This document shows, piece after piece, positions 1 through 11,082 of a stretch of DNA of 64,000 nt. The stretch is from Rhynchosporium graminicola. Its lineage: Eukaryota; Ascomycota; Leotiomycetes; Helotiales; Ploettnerulaceae. The position numbers and the translations under genes are program-made. Each line of letters starts with the position of its first letter. Position 1 is the first letter of the stretch. The notes below the pieces were generated by a model. That model saw only the letters and a list, made by a program, of their open reading frames with translations, had not been told where the DNA came from and ran no database searches. The stretch covers positions 62,001 through 126,000 of the forward strand of contig FJUW01000038.1 in NCBI GenBank assembly GCA_900074885.1, given 5' to 3'.

Positions 1-326
1 TTTGTCACGTGGCTCCTTCTTGATAGGTTGACCCGGTTCTACCTGGACCCGTCCTGCTAATAGTCAGGTTGGTTCTGGTTCTAATACTTCCGGATTAGGC
101 TAGATATAGTCCGTAGGTCAAACCAGAATCAGCCTAACCATCAAGAGCGCTGCTGGCGGTTGTTTACACGCTACAACAGGCACAAAGCTCATCAGAGTCC
201 AACGCTTTCGACGGGTGGTTCAGTTTTGGAGGAACCGACAGAACTATCTATTTGTAATAGTTAAAGTTCTCCAAGTATCGTGAGCTGTACTAGTACGGGT
301 GGTTCTCAAATCTCATCTTATAGAAA
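1..326. other. AT-rich leading stretch, no gene seen
   Basis: No supportable gene. Positions of about 196-235 resemble, in inverted orientation, about 1664-1705 (shared core TTTCGACGGGTGGTTC), so this is probably part of an older repeat cut by later insertions. Confidence 0.4.
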
Positions 327-990
327 GGCCACAGCTAAATCTACATACGTGAATAGCTAAATTTACATACGCCAATTAAGCGAACCTAAAGTGCAGAGTG
401 TATTTATCACTACTAAAATTTGTATATATAACTATATACAGTATATCGCTAGCTTATCACTTTTATACTATATCCTTACTATTATCTTTATACTCTGTAT
501 CCTAAGTATCCGTATATCTCTACCCCTCCGATTATATCTCTTTGAATCAATAATTCACTAGCTATAGTAGCATCTGCTATACTATCTGAATAATAGATTA
601 ATTATATACTATATATATACCCCTTCTCTACCCGTATACCGGACTTATAGCAATCCTGATACCTATCCTCAAGCCTTTGTATCGCAATTACAGTTTATGA
701 TATGCTGTTTTGTACTATAGAGTGCTGCCCAAGTGATGCAGGGGCAGAGCTTAAGGGTAGCTCAAATAACGAGGACTCTCGACTTGTACTTGAAAGTGCT
801 ATTCTACCTCCTCTGAGCGCAATTTTCAGCCTAAGTGGTAATTGTGAATATTTACATAATGCATCAATATCCTGGCCCTTTAAGTACAAACTTATATAGG
901 AGGGGTAGTTCTCTAGATGCACTCGCTAAGTTAATGGAATTTTAGCGTATGTAAATTTAGCTATTCACGTATGTAGATTTAGCTATGGCC
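327..990. mobile_element. MITE-like element with 46-bp terminal inverted repeats
   Basis: The left end (327-372) and the right end (945-990, read on the minus strand) are the same 46 bases with one C/T difference; both begin GGCC and run inward through CTACATACGTGAATAGC. The 660-bp interior is AT-rich and has only short, meaningless reading frames. The exact target-site duplication is unclear (TA is possible on both sides). This fits a non-autonomous DNA transposon whose superfamily I cannot name. A lone copy of one end lies near 12408-12432. Confidence 0.72.
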
Positions 991-1241
991 TATATAAATC
1001 GAGTTAAATGCTAGGTCTGATTCAGAGGTCATGTGTTCAAATCGTGATTAAAATCTACACTCTCGGACCTAATATAGCTAGCTAAAGGGACCTTTCTCCT
1101 TATCATAACTAAACTCAAAGGATGCTACAAGTATCTTCATACATTTTAGCTAAGGCTATCTTATCTCTATATTATTTCTAGTACTCAGAAAATATTATAT
1201 AACCACGGGCTACTAATATAAGCAATAGTAAAACAGGTCTA

Positions 1242-1560
1242 ATCGTCGGTTACGCAACTCCCCCCACTACCCACGACTAACCACCCGCAGCTAGTAGTCG
1301 GGGAAGTGATTAGATGATTTTATTTAATTAGATAACTTCACATGATACTTTTCATACTAGATGTTTGTTCGTGCATGGCTGAATTATTAAGCTCTCAGAT
1401 CCTCCTATAAGGCAATAACCGTAGGCCCGGAGGCGGATCAGGCTCTTTCTGGTATAACACGTGAAGTTGTCAAATCAAATTAAATTGTCTAATTACTTCA
1501 CCGACTACCAATAGAGTGGGTAGTGAGGTGGTGGGTCTAGGGGAAGGCGACTCCGATGAT
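1242..1560. mobile_element. 319-bp TA-flanked foldback MITE
   Basis: The first and last 110 bases are imperfect inverted repeats (outer end ATCGTCGG on the left, ATCATCGG when the right end is read on the minus strand). They share a CCACC/CTACCC-rich block, GTAGTCGG, and an inner AACTTCAC box. A TA dinucleotide flanks each side (1240-1241 and 1561-1562), as expected for Tc1/mariner/pogo insertions. Less than a third of the element is not inverted repeat, so it could fold almost end to end. The same end sequence appears at 48153. Confidence 0.72.
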
Positions 1561-1804
1561 TATAGTTTTGCCTATTGAGAAGCTAGACCTTGAGATTATA
1601 CTAAAACAGTTCGGTTCAGTTTTCAGCGTATCTCCAATAGGTGGTTGGGAAAACTTATAGAAATTAGACCCGAACCACCCGTCGAAAGCTCTGTCAGAGT
1701 TTCGGACAAAAAAATTAGCATCTGAAGCCAAGATGAAAGATTTGAGGTTTCATGAGAGATATAGAGAGAGCTCTTCCTTTTTGCTATGGGAAGTGGATGT
1801 AATA

Positions 1805-2655
1805 GAGTGTTTTTGCAGCCGGAGAACACTTTGGAAAAGACAGTTTCTGAACCTTGTAAGACTAAATTAGCGTAAGGGAGACTATACCGGATTTTGCAGG
1901 TAACAGACTAGGGTTCCTTACTAGACTTATTTCCGTGATATCAGAATCTTGTGCTACTGCTACCGTTAGAATTACAGCTGTTTAACACCTCCATGCAAGT
2001 TTGTAAACGCCTTCGATACTGCGTTCCAAAAGGCCTTATTCGTAACCTTTCCATACGACTCCTCCTTCTTAATACATATACGTAAGAGTAGTATTCGGTT
2101 TCCCTTATCTTTCTATAACCTCGCTATCGGCTTTGCAGGAACATCAGACGTCAGCGTCTCCTCTAGCAGTACTTCTTCTGTACTTTGCAGTAGTATATCG
2201 TCTATAACAGGTGCAGGAGAAGGTGAGGGAGCTTGATCGGACTATGCTAGAGAGCTATAACATAGTACAGGAGTTACAGGTAGTCGTACTTCAGGAGCTA
2301 GAGTTAGAGTATTCAGCAGATTACAGTTACTAATACTAAAGCTCTACTAAGCGTATAACTGAAGCTGATTATAGTCCATAGTCGATTTGAGATATATATA
2401 GCCTCTGTAATACTCTAGCTGACGTTAAAATAGAAGCACGCTAAGCCTAATCTATACGACTTCAAAAACTATTCATAATGAATAGTTTTCTATTCTCCGT
2501 GAACAGTTTTCCTCCCTTAGTCCGGACATAACTACTATAAACGGAATAAGTTGAACTTTAGTAGAAATTAGGTAGCCCTACGACTAAACCCGTTTCTGCT
2601 ATACACGGCCAGGAAAACTGTATTTTCGAAAGTGTTTCCGGCTGCAAAAACACTC
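1805..2655. mobile_element. 851-bp TA-flanked TIR element
   Basis: The ends are inverted repeats of about 45 bases starting GAGTGTTTTTGCAGCCGG, with a TA on each flank (1803-1804 and 2656-2657). The interior holds no reading frame of note and looks RIP-degraded. A 12-base-arm palindrome lies near 2466-2490. This is most simply a non-autonomous Tc1/mariner-type element; the Gypsy element begins only 26 bases beyond its right end. Confidence 0.6.
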
Positions 2656-2681
2656 TAATCAAGCTTGCGAGAAGACTTCTC

Positions 2682-2916
2682 TGTGACGCTTGCTCTAGAA
2701 AGGTCTTAAAACTACCTGAGTAATAAGACCTCACATTGCCATGAATATAAAGTAGTAAGAATCACTTAAGAATCTATAACTAAGGAGTAAAGAAGTAGAG
2801 AGAGAATAGAAGTATATATATGAAAAGGGGCCCTTAAACTCTACTTATATAATCTCGCTTAGTAGTAAGTGTTTCCACTAATAGGGAGAGACCTCTAAAC
2901 CTAACTAGTCGTCATA
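2682..2916 (-). repeat. Left (3') LTR of the 2.7-6.7 kb Gypsy element
   Basis: Matches 6476-6710 base for base in length. It starts TGTGACGCTTGC and ends in CGTCATA, where the partner LTR keeps CGTCACA. Confidence 0.92.
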
Positions 2917-2939
2917 CTACTCCCTCCTCCGAAAAAAGC

Positions 2940-5871
2940 TTGCCCTTGAGCGTTAGTCTATCTCCTTATTACTATTAAGGTAGTTGTAATTATTAATTCT
3001 ATCGTAGAAAGCTTTTAGCTAATTAGGTAGTCTAGCAGGAGGTCTAGCTTACGTTAGGTTATTAAGGTAGAATTATTAAAGCTTAGAAGGAGCGTATTTA
3101 AAATCTATAGAATAGTAATATATAAGATCGACGTCTTAATTTAACTAGGAAACTCGGTATAAGAGGCTATTGCGCTACTTGCGGCACGTAAGTATATCTT
3201 CGATCTCCCATTTATTGTTACTAGTAATATTAATAAGTAGTAGCAGCGGTAAGGTTTATCCTAGTAAGGGGTCGTTTAGATACTTCCGTAGCTTAGTAGC
3301 AGGGAATACGTTATATACTTTTATACTAGTAGGGAGCTCTAGGTAATAAGAGCTTCCGACCTTTTTAATTATACGGAAGGGTCTATTAGTCGGGAAGTCG
3401 AGTTTTTTGCTAAGTCGAGTACTTATAAAGTAGCGTATATCTAGCTAAATAAGGTCTTCTATAATAAAGTCGACTTCACGGCGTAAGCGATTATAGGATT
3501 AGGATATCTTAGCTTATATACGTTAGAGGCTAGATTAAGCGGTAGTCTAGGCGTTACGTAAGCGATTAGCGTAATCTAGAGCTTACTAAGTATTCAACTT
3601 ATTAGTAAGCGTAGTAGAGTTAGGTAAGTCTTTCTAATTCTAATTAACGCGGGGTATATATCTATAAATAACTTTAAAAGGTAAGAGACCTCTAAGGGAT
3701 TTATAAGGGAGAGTTATCTAGGCGTAGTCTATAATAAGTAAGAATTCCGACTAGTCGTCTTAATAGTAAGAGATAAAAAGTCGTAATCTACGTTAGAGAT
3801 ATTAGTTATAGATCTCTATTTAGCTATCTATTTACAAGTAGTTTGCTACTAAAAGCTATCTTTTAGTGCTAAGAATTATAATAACTATAGTCTAAAAACG
3901 GGAAACGAATTAAGGCCTTCTATTAGAGGTAATTATTAATAGAGCTCCGAAATAGTAGTATACGTAGTATAAGTAAAGCTTTATAAGGTCGCGCGTATTA
4001 GAGGTCTTTCGGTATAGAATACTAATTACTTGTTTACTGAAATAGTCGATAAATACGAGAACGTTATTATAGCTATATTTATCGCGGTTAAAGCTATAGT
4101 AATCGACTATAATATACTCCTATAGACGTAATAGTACGAGTAGAGGTTAGAGGAGGCCCGGTTTCTTATCACGCGGCACTTGAATTCGTCGGCAAGTATA
4201 ATAGTTATAGTAGTACTAGTTAATAGTTAAAGCGATTCCGTACTACTAGTATTATAATACTAGTAGTTATAAGGTCTTCTTTACACTTAGATAGGTAGTC
4301 TCTAATCGGTCGTGTACTTCGCGTATAAGTAGTATACGAAAGTATAAGATATCAGGTACGATTAGTCTTCCTTTATAGAGTAGAAGATCTTTTTCTATAG
4401 TTAGTTTTCTAGGAGTAGCAGAGAGAGCTTATTTCCGTAAAGCTTAGAGTAATAGCATAGTACGATTAGCGTTAAGTACTTACTATACTATAGAAAAGAC
4501 TAGCGATAGGTCGGCGACTTCTAAGGTATTAATAAGCTTAAAGTTATCTATAGAGTCAGAGCTATTCCGGAGGTTACTTATAAGTAGTACTAGATCGATT
4601 TAGTCTTCACGTAGTAGCTGCTATAAACGCTAGGTTCTTTTAGCGTTATTCTAGTCGTCTAATTTATCTGTTTTACGAGAGAGAGCGTTAGCGAGTAGAT
4701 TATACTTCCTAGGTCGATAGGTAATTATAAAGTTATAATCTGCGAGTAGCTTAGCTTATTAGGCTTATCGTGCGTTTAGCTATTTAGAGGTTATAAAGTA
4801 CTTAAGAGCTTTATAGTTAGTAACGATACGAATCTGATACGGTACGCTTACGAGCTTAGATCTCTAGTTACTAAAAGATCGTATAATTACGAGTATTTCC
4901 TTATTGTAAATAGCATAATTAAGCTCGGCAGGTAGTATAATCTTAGAGAAGTAGGCTACTAGGAACTAGTCTTCGTCGTGCTATTACGATAGCACACCTG
5001 CTATTACTCTATTACTAGCGTCTGTTTCGATTATATAAAGTAGATATTACTAATAGTAGTAGAGGAGTAGTACCGAAGTAAGAGCGTACTTTAGGTAATT
5101 AAAGGTATCTTTACACTCCCTAGCGAACCGAAATAATATGTTATTTTTAGTAAGTTATATAAGAGGTTTTATAATAATTCCGTAGTCCTTAATAAATTAT
5201 TAGTAGAAGTTATAAAAGCTTAAGAATAATTATACGCTCTTAATTATAGTCAGGTAATTCTAAGATTATATAATATTAACTTTCTCAAGGTCTACCTCGA
5301 TCCTAGAAATAGAGATAATAAATCTAAGGTATTTAGTGTAAGTAATATTGAATTCATACTTCTTAAGGTCGGCTTATAATCTAGCGTCTTATAATCGTTA
5401 TAGTACCTTATGTATATATAATTAATACTATAGTAGGTCGTTAGAGTAGATCAGAATATCATCTAGATATACTATATAGAAGTCGTCTAAGTAATCGAAT
5501 AAGACGTTATTTATATATCGCTAGTATATCGTAAGGCCGTTAGTTAGACCGAAAGGGAGTACCTTATACTTATATGCACCGTAATAGGTCCGGAAGGTCG
5601 TATACTCTTCAGAGGCTAGATCTATTCGAATTCGGTAGAACGCCTAGCGAATATCTAGTTTAATAAATATCTTAGTAGTAGAGATTCTAGCTAGCATTTT
5701 ATCGATTAATAGCAGTAGATATTAATCCTTCCTCGTAAGGTTATTAAGTGCGCGAAAGTCGATATAGAATCTTAGACTTCTATTAGCTTTCTTAATAAAA
5801 AGAATAAGTATAGCGTATAGTACTTAAGAAGGTTCGATAAAACCTTTAGCTAAGTTATTAGTAATATACGC
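2940..5871 (-). pseudogene. Gypsy pol (RT-RNase H-integrase), multiply stopped
   Basis: Read on the minus strand, about 5860 to 5200 gives a recognisable Ty3/Gypsy reverse transcriptase: a FYIDFRALNNLTRKD-type block, KLDIRxAF, YKVLPFGLTNG, and the catalytic YLDD box at about 5458-5469. Farther along (about 4800 to 4650) comes the RNase H end, with YRPRKYN followed by ALSRK. The stretch from about 4600 to 2940 should be integrase by position, but I could not read firm motifs in it. Stops interrupt all parts. The amino-terminal gag and protease would lie in the N gap. Confidence 0.85.
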
Positions 5872-6410
5872 NNNNNNNNNNNNNNNNNNNNNNNNNNNNN
5901 NNNNNNNNNNNNNNNNNNNNNNNNNNNNNNNNNNNNNNNNNNNNNNNNNNNNNNNNNNNNNNNNNNNNNNNNNNNNNNNNNNNNNNNNNNNNNNNNNNNN
6001 NNNNNNNNNNNNNNNNNNNNNNNNNNNNNNNNNNNNNNNNNNNNNNNNNNNNNNNNNNNNNNNNNNNNNNNNNNNNNNNNNNNNNNNNNNNNNNNNNNNN
6101 NNNNNNNNNNNNNNNNNNNNNNNNNNNNNNNNNNNNNNNNNNNNNNNNNNNNNNNNNNNNNNNNNNNNNNNNNNNNNNNNNNNNNNNNNNNNNNNNNNNN
6201 NNNNNNNNNNNNNNNNNNNNNNNNNNNNNNNNNNNNNNNNNNNNNNNNNNNNNNNNNNNNNNNNNNNNNNNNNNNNNNNNNNNNNNNNNNNNNNNNNNNN
6301 NNNNNNNNNNNNNNNNNNNNNNNNNNNNNNNNNNNNNNNNNNNNNNNNNNNNNNNNNNNNNNNNNNNNNNNNNNNNNNNNNNNNNNNNNNNNNNNNNNNN
6401 NNNNNNNNNN
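5872..6410. other. Assembly gap (539 N)
   Basis: A run of N inside the Gypsy element. Its true size and content cannot be known from the sequence. Confidence 0.99.
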
Positions 6411-6475
6411 ATAGAGGTATAATATAAGTAGATATTTACTATCTTCCTAGATATAAGTAAAAGAGTTATAGATAA

Positions 6476-6710
6476 TATAACGCTTACTCTAGAAAAGTCT
6501 TAAAACTACCTGAGTAATAAGACCTTATATTACTATGAATATAAAGTAGTAAGAATCACTTAAGAATCTATAACTAAGGAGTAAAGAAGTAGAGAGAGAA
6601 TGGAAGTATATATATGAAAAGGGGCCCCTAAACTCTACTCGTGTAATCTCGCTTAGCAGTAAGTGTTTCCACCAATAGGGAGAGACCTCCAAACCTGACC
6701 AGTCGTCACA
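6476..6710 (-). repeat. Right (5') LTR of the 2.7-6.7 kb Gypsy element
   Basis: Direct repeat of 2682-2916. Its inner start is mutated to TATAACGC while the outer end CGTCACA is intact, followed by the TTCTC duplication. Confidence 0.92.
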
Positions 6711-6819
6711 TTCTCAAATACCAGGCAAAGCGCGATAATGTATATTTGAGTTTTCTTCGCAAGGCGTCAAATTACTTCGTATATGGCCTAGATATTGTTC
6801 TTTTTCAAATCCATGCGCA

Positions 6820-7134
6820 CTATATACTTGGCGATATATAATGGGGCGGCATGAGAAGTATAACATAGTCATTGGCCAGGATGCCTGTCGGAGGAGGACC
6901 TTCTGGAGGGAGCACAGACTCCAAAATGAACAATATCGAGGCCATGTACGAAGTACTATCTACTACCTGGACCCAATCTCTCATGTTCAGTAGATTTAAA
7001 AAAGTATGGAGCTTGAGATACTTGAAGTGAAAGCACCTCTCGATGTTCTTGTATGCAGGGTTTCTCGGCACGAAGGGAAGGACGTAATCATCGACCTCAT
7101 ACCAATTGTGCGGCTTGCGTCGAGGTTCTCTCAT
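6820..7134 (-). CDS. Hypothetical 104-residue reading frame between two transposons
   Basis: An open frame of 104 residues in a 470-bp island between the Gypsy element and the pogo-like element. The base composition is balanced, without the TA-rich, stop-ridden look of its neighbours. The predicted protein starts MREPRRKPHN and shows no signal peptide, membrane segment or motif I recognise. It may be a fragment of a host gene split or displaced by the transposons, or chance. Treat as hypothetical. Confidence 0.25.
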   Translation of the reverse strand: MREPRRKPHNWYEVDDYVLPFVPRNPAYKNIERCFHFKYLKLHTFLNLLNMRDWVQVVDSTSYMASILFILESVLPPEGPPPTGILANDYVILLMPPHYISPSI

Positions 7135-7187
7135 GATTGGTGGGTTTTATGTAGAGTAAAGTCTCGACTTTTGTATCTCCGTACTTA

Positions 7188-9639
7188 CTAGCCGGTCCAC
7201 CTCCAGTTTCGCTCGCCCACTCGCTTACTATCGGATTAAGCAAATGCCACGTCCATATAAATACCACGCTCTCAGTATTATATCGGTAAAGTATTTTAGG
7301 TACTTCACCTGCTAAATTTCTTTTAATTTCAATATTAAATAACTACTCTAATTTATTAATAATATATAATCTTTTCCGGTATAAAATTAATCTCTATTAT
7401 CTTTACTCTTAGAGCTTTCTACCTTAAGTGCTACTAGTAGCGACGATTCCAAATATCGATTATGCTCTAGCTCCTCTTGTATACCTCTACTAGGCTTATA
7501 TAATATCTGTATATCTTAATCTTAATCGCTATCGCCGAATATATCTACCTTAAACTATAGCTTAGAAGCTACTAAATCAGGGTAGCTTTCTTTAGTAGAA
7601 AGTATAGTTTCAGCGACTATAGGCTATTTATCAGGCTCTCTTTCTAGTCGATAGAGCTCTGAATCAGGTGCTACTACATCTCCTCTCTTCTATAACTCTT
7701 ATAATTTGAGCTTCCTAGCCTTATTTATCTTCCGTGCTTAAACTCCTGCTTTTAATAGAGACTTCTTATACTTTCTAATAATATAAGAAAGTACTTATTC
7801 AGCTCTCCGGCGATTTTCTGTCTTTTCAGCTTCAGCTTTAGCTTGAATTTAAAGCTATAGATCAGCTATACTTACTATAGCACCTCTAATTAACTTTAAT
7901 TACTTTATCGATTATCGAGAGGTCTTCTTCTCTTAAGTACTTAACTATAGCTTTTATTAAAGTATAGTATTATTAGTAGAAGTAATTAAGGCCTTATAGA
8001 GCTATACTACAGCTTCCTTGATCGAGCTTTAGAAGATCTCTCTTAAATCGTCAGATAACTAAGTTAGATCTTTTCCAATAAACGACTCTACTATAGTTAT
8101 AGTAGATATCACTCTATCTATTAGTATAGATAGCGATAGTAAAGGTAACTCTAGCTCTTTAATTAACTTCTGCTTTCTAAATGATCTTATTCTCTTTAGT
8201 CTAGCTTTATAGCTAAGAGGCTATATTCCAGTGTTCTTAAAAGCGTTCTAAATTATATGATATTATATAGTTTTCTCTCGAATACTAGTAAGGTCTCTAA
8301 ATAAAGAAGTAATTAAATAGGTGATATCTAAGTTCCGTAAAGCTGAGTTAATAGCTTAAGAGTAGTAGTGCTTCTAAGGCCGAAAAACGCCTATATCTAA
8401 TAGCTGAAGAGCATGCGTCAAGTGGCTTGGAAAGTACTATAGGCGTATATGATTCTCTTGAAGAAGTACTATAAATTGCTTATAATAATGAGATTCATAG
8501 CTGTCTAAAAGGAGTAGTTTCTATAGCTTTTCTGGTCCGGTATACGAGTGTTTAATCAAATAGTAAGCGTATTCTATAATAATTGAGTTATTAATATATC
8601 CAGTTAAAGAGAAAGTGTTTATTTCTTCACTAGAAAGGTTTATAGATATCCAGTTTTCTATAATCATCTCTCTAGGGCAAATTATAAAGGCCGGAAGTGT
8701 TTTCTTTCTATTACTACGTATAGTTTCTATAATAGTAACTGTTTTATAGCTTCCTTATATTAGTATATATAGTATATTTACACTCCTTAGAACTACTATA
8801 CTCTCGGCATATAGAAGGGCGCCTCGTATACTAGATTTATCTATATTTAGAAGCTTCTTTCTATTATTAATTTATAGCCTTTCTATCTCTCTCCCTAGGT
8901 CTTAGAACTATTAGATTACTACTTCTTCTGTATGCGACTCTAGTCGAATAGCTTCTATAGGTTTCGTCTTAATCGAATAGAGCTCTAGATGGTCCTTTAG
9001 CTAGGTATAAAACCAGGAATTAGAGGGAGGTAGCTTTAAAGGGGTCTAGGCCTATAGAATTAATATAACTATTAGCAGAAGATTATTATAATAGTAGGGA
9101 GATTATACTACTAGTAGATAAGTAATTACTGATTTAACTATCAGATGAGTAGCTTCTATATCCACCTCCTACTGATTATGGCAATACTACTTAATAGCCT
9201 CCTCCTGGGAGGGAGTAAGTAGCCTATTATAGCTACTACTTCTAGGAAGTAACTCCTTCTTCAAGCTACCTTTAGTAGCTATAGTACTCTTTACTCTTTG
9301 CTTAGCTTTACGTAAAGAAGAGACCTTAATATCGAATTAGAGCGCTACCTTAGAGGGACTCTCTATAGGGTGCGCTATATATTATAATTTAGCGTCTCGG
9401 AAGGCCTTTTTATACTCTGATTTAGTAGTATGACTTTGAAAGTAGTATTTACTACGTAGTACTAGTATTTTGAGTAGAATTAATGAAAACTGAATGTTAG
9501 TAGTAATATTAAAAGTAGTTAATTTAGGTAGTAAAACGCGATTTTAGGTATCGAAAAGCGTGGCATTTGTATGGACGTGGCATTTACTTAATCCGATAGT
9601 AAGCGAGTGGGCGAGCGAAACTGGAGGTGGACCGGCTAG
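7188..9639 (-). mobile_element. Fot1/pogo-like DNA transposon with ~83-bp TIRs
   Basis: Terminal inverted repeats at 7188-7270 and 9557-9639 start CTAGCCGGTCCACCTCC and agree over about 83 bases except for three transitions, all in the inner third. A TA dinucleotide lies directly outside each end (7186-7187, 9640-9641), the target duplication of the Tc1/mariner-pogo group. The interior, read on the minus strand, carries a degraded DDE transposase. The 2452-bp length suits an autonomous pogo-type element. The right end lies 310 bp upstream of the pectinesterase start codon. Confidence 0.9.
8340..9070 (-). pseudogene. Pogo/Fot1-type transposase, inactivated
   Basis: On the minus strand the stretch decodes, with many stops, to the order expected for a pogo-family DDE transposase. 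There is a segment like SNSWFYTxLKDH, then a KTVTIIETI segment, a PAFIICPREMIIENW segment, a LLLLDSYESH segment (the second catalytic Asp region), and finally a SHLTHALQLLDIGVFRP tail that corresponds to the family's 'H-LLQPLDVGVF' block. The lesions are transitions typical of RIP. A helix-turn-helix amino terminus would lie toward 9500 but is not readable. Confidence 0.8.
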
Positions 9640-9843
9640 TATTCCTTTCCACCACTCAAATAAATTGTTTCAAACATACTACCTTTCATCTCATCTCTCA
9701 AACAATCTTAACAATCTTCGGCGAACCTAATTCCCCGCCAAAATCATGCCGCCAAATTTTAAGCCAACGTCACTATCCAGGCATCGAAATCTCCGATATG
9801 TACATTTACCTTTCGCGCTTCGCAGGGACAACTGCTGATTGCA

Positions 9844-9850
9844 TTATATA
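9844..9850 (+). promoter_or_regulatory. Candidate TATA box for the pectinesterase gene
   Basis: TATATAG about 105 bases before the chosen ATG and about 205 bases from the transposon end, so the core promoter survives between transposon and gene. Confidence 0.35.
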
Positions 9851-9949
9851 GATCACAGTCCCGGCCATCCCCGCATCACGCACACATCGATACTCCTTTG
9901 GTCACTACACTCGTTTTTCATTCCTTTCTCTCTTTCAACCACTTGCAAT

Positions 9950-11082
9950 ATGCGTTCCTTCCTGTCCGTAGCGCTGCTCTTCAGCCTTGTAACCGCAAGC
10001 CCCCACAAGAGCCACAAGAAGGTCTCTGTCTCCAGCCAAGCTCAAGCTGCGGATCATTCAAAACCACCAGCAGGCGCAATTGTTGTCGATCCCACAGGTG
10101 CCGTCGCCGGATCTTTCAAGACCGTCCAGGAGGGTTCAAATGCTCTAAAGAATGGGTCAAAACCCCTGACTCTGTTCATTATGGGCGGAACATACAATGA
10201 ACAAGTTTACTTTCCACCGCTCAACGTTTCGCTAGTGGTTATCGGCCAGACCTCAGATCCCAAGTCTTATGAGTCGAACAAAGTCACTATCGTCAATAAC
10301 ATATCGCGCAATAACGTAACCCTCAATGACCTCACAGCGACCGTGCGGAACTGGGTGGCCAATTCGAAGTTCTACAACATCAACATGGTGAACAACTTCG
10401 GCCATTCTAGGGTCAATGGCCAAAATCTCGCACTGTCTGCGCAGGCAACCAACCAGGGTTACTACGGTTGCCAGTTTATCGGATATCAAGATACGATCCT
10501 GGCGGAACTTGGTACCCAGCTCTATGCCAAATCGAAGATCGAGGGAGTTGTGGACTTCATCTTCGGCACAGTACGTCATCAATATCTGGCTTTCTCAGCC
10601 TTGATCTCCTAAACCGAGATAATGGAATGAAAATGCTAATTCTCAAACAGTCGGCCAAAGCCTGGTTCGATGGGGTCGATATCCGTACCTTCGACCGAGG
10701 ATATATCACGGCCTCCGGCCGAGCAAACTCGTCGAACCCGTCCTGGTACGTGATCAATCAGTCCACAGTCGACAAACGAGACCACAACGTCTCCGATGGC
10801 TCAGCCTTCCTCGGCCGACCTTGGAAAGCATACGCTCGAGCAGTCTTCCAGAACACCCATTTGGGCAGCAATGTCAACGCTAGCGGCTGGTCGCAATGGA
10901 ACGCCACACTACCGAACACCGAGTTCTCGTTCCTCGCCGAGTTCAACAATTCTGGTCCTGGGGCTGAGAAGAGTGGACGAGCGGCCTTTGCGAGACAGTT
11001 GGACGCACCAATCGACATTACGTCGATTTTGGGCGCCAGTTGGAAATCGTCCTCATATGTCGATTTGAGCTACATGTCGTAG
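9950..11082 (+). CDS. Secreted pectin methylesterase (pectinesterase, CE8)
   Basis: Two exons, 9950-10570 and 10651-11082, joined across an 80-nt intron (GTACGT...ACAG), give 350 residues, the usual size for a fungal pectinesterase. The enzyme removes methyl esters from plant homogalacturonan. Residues 1-17 form a signal peptide (MRSFLSVALLFSLVTAS). Family blocks are present in order: GGTYNEQV (79-86), QNLALSA (158-164), GYQDTI with the catalytic Asp 181, VDFIFG with Asp 202, and LGRPW with Arg 263 and Trp 265. An in-frame ATG at 9839 exists, but the signal peptide decides for 9950. It is the only intact plus-strand gene in the core and sits beside the transposon island. Confidence 0.93.

Larger units (their letters stand above)
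2682..6710 (-). mobile_element. Ty3/Gypsy LTR retrotransposon, RIP-degraded
   Basis: Two direct LTRs of identical length (235 bp) bound the element. The outer left end is TGTGACG, the outer right end CGTCACA, and a perfect 5-bp target-site duplication TTCTC sits at 2677-2681 and 6711-6715. The pol domains read on the minus strand, and a purine-rich tract (GGAGGAGGGAGTAG on the minus strand) abuts the left LTR, which is therefore the 3' LTR. Every reading frame is full of stops from G-to-A/C-to-T change. The 5' (gag) side falls in the assembly gap at 5872-6410, so the true length is unknown. Confidence 0.92.

Noticed and set aside
1025..1060. Sequence resembling a tRNA T-arm (GTTCAAATC)
   Set aside because: No paired acceptor or anticodon arms at the right spacing; AT-rich repeat flank.
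2466..2490. Palindrome AAAACTATTCAT-A-ATGAATAGTTTT
   Set aside because: A single short AT-rich palindrome inside a degraded transposon; such hairpins are expected by chance in this composition.
9839..9950. Longer pectinesterase start at 9839
   Set aside because: The extra 37 residues precede a clear signal peptide and include the TATA region; the start at 9950 fits the family.
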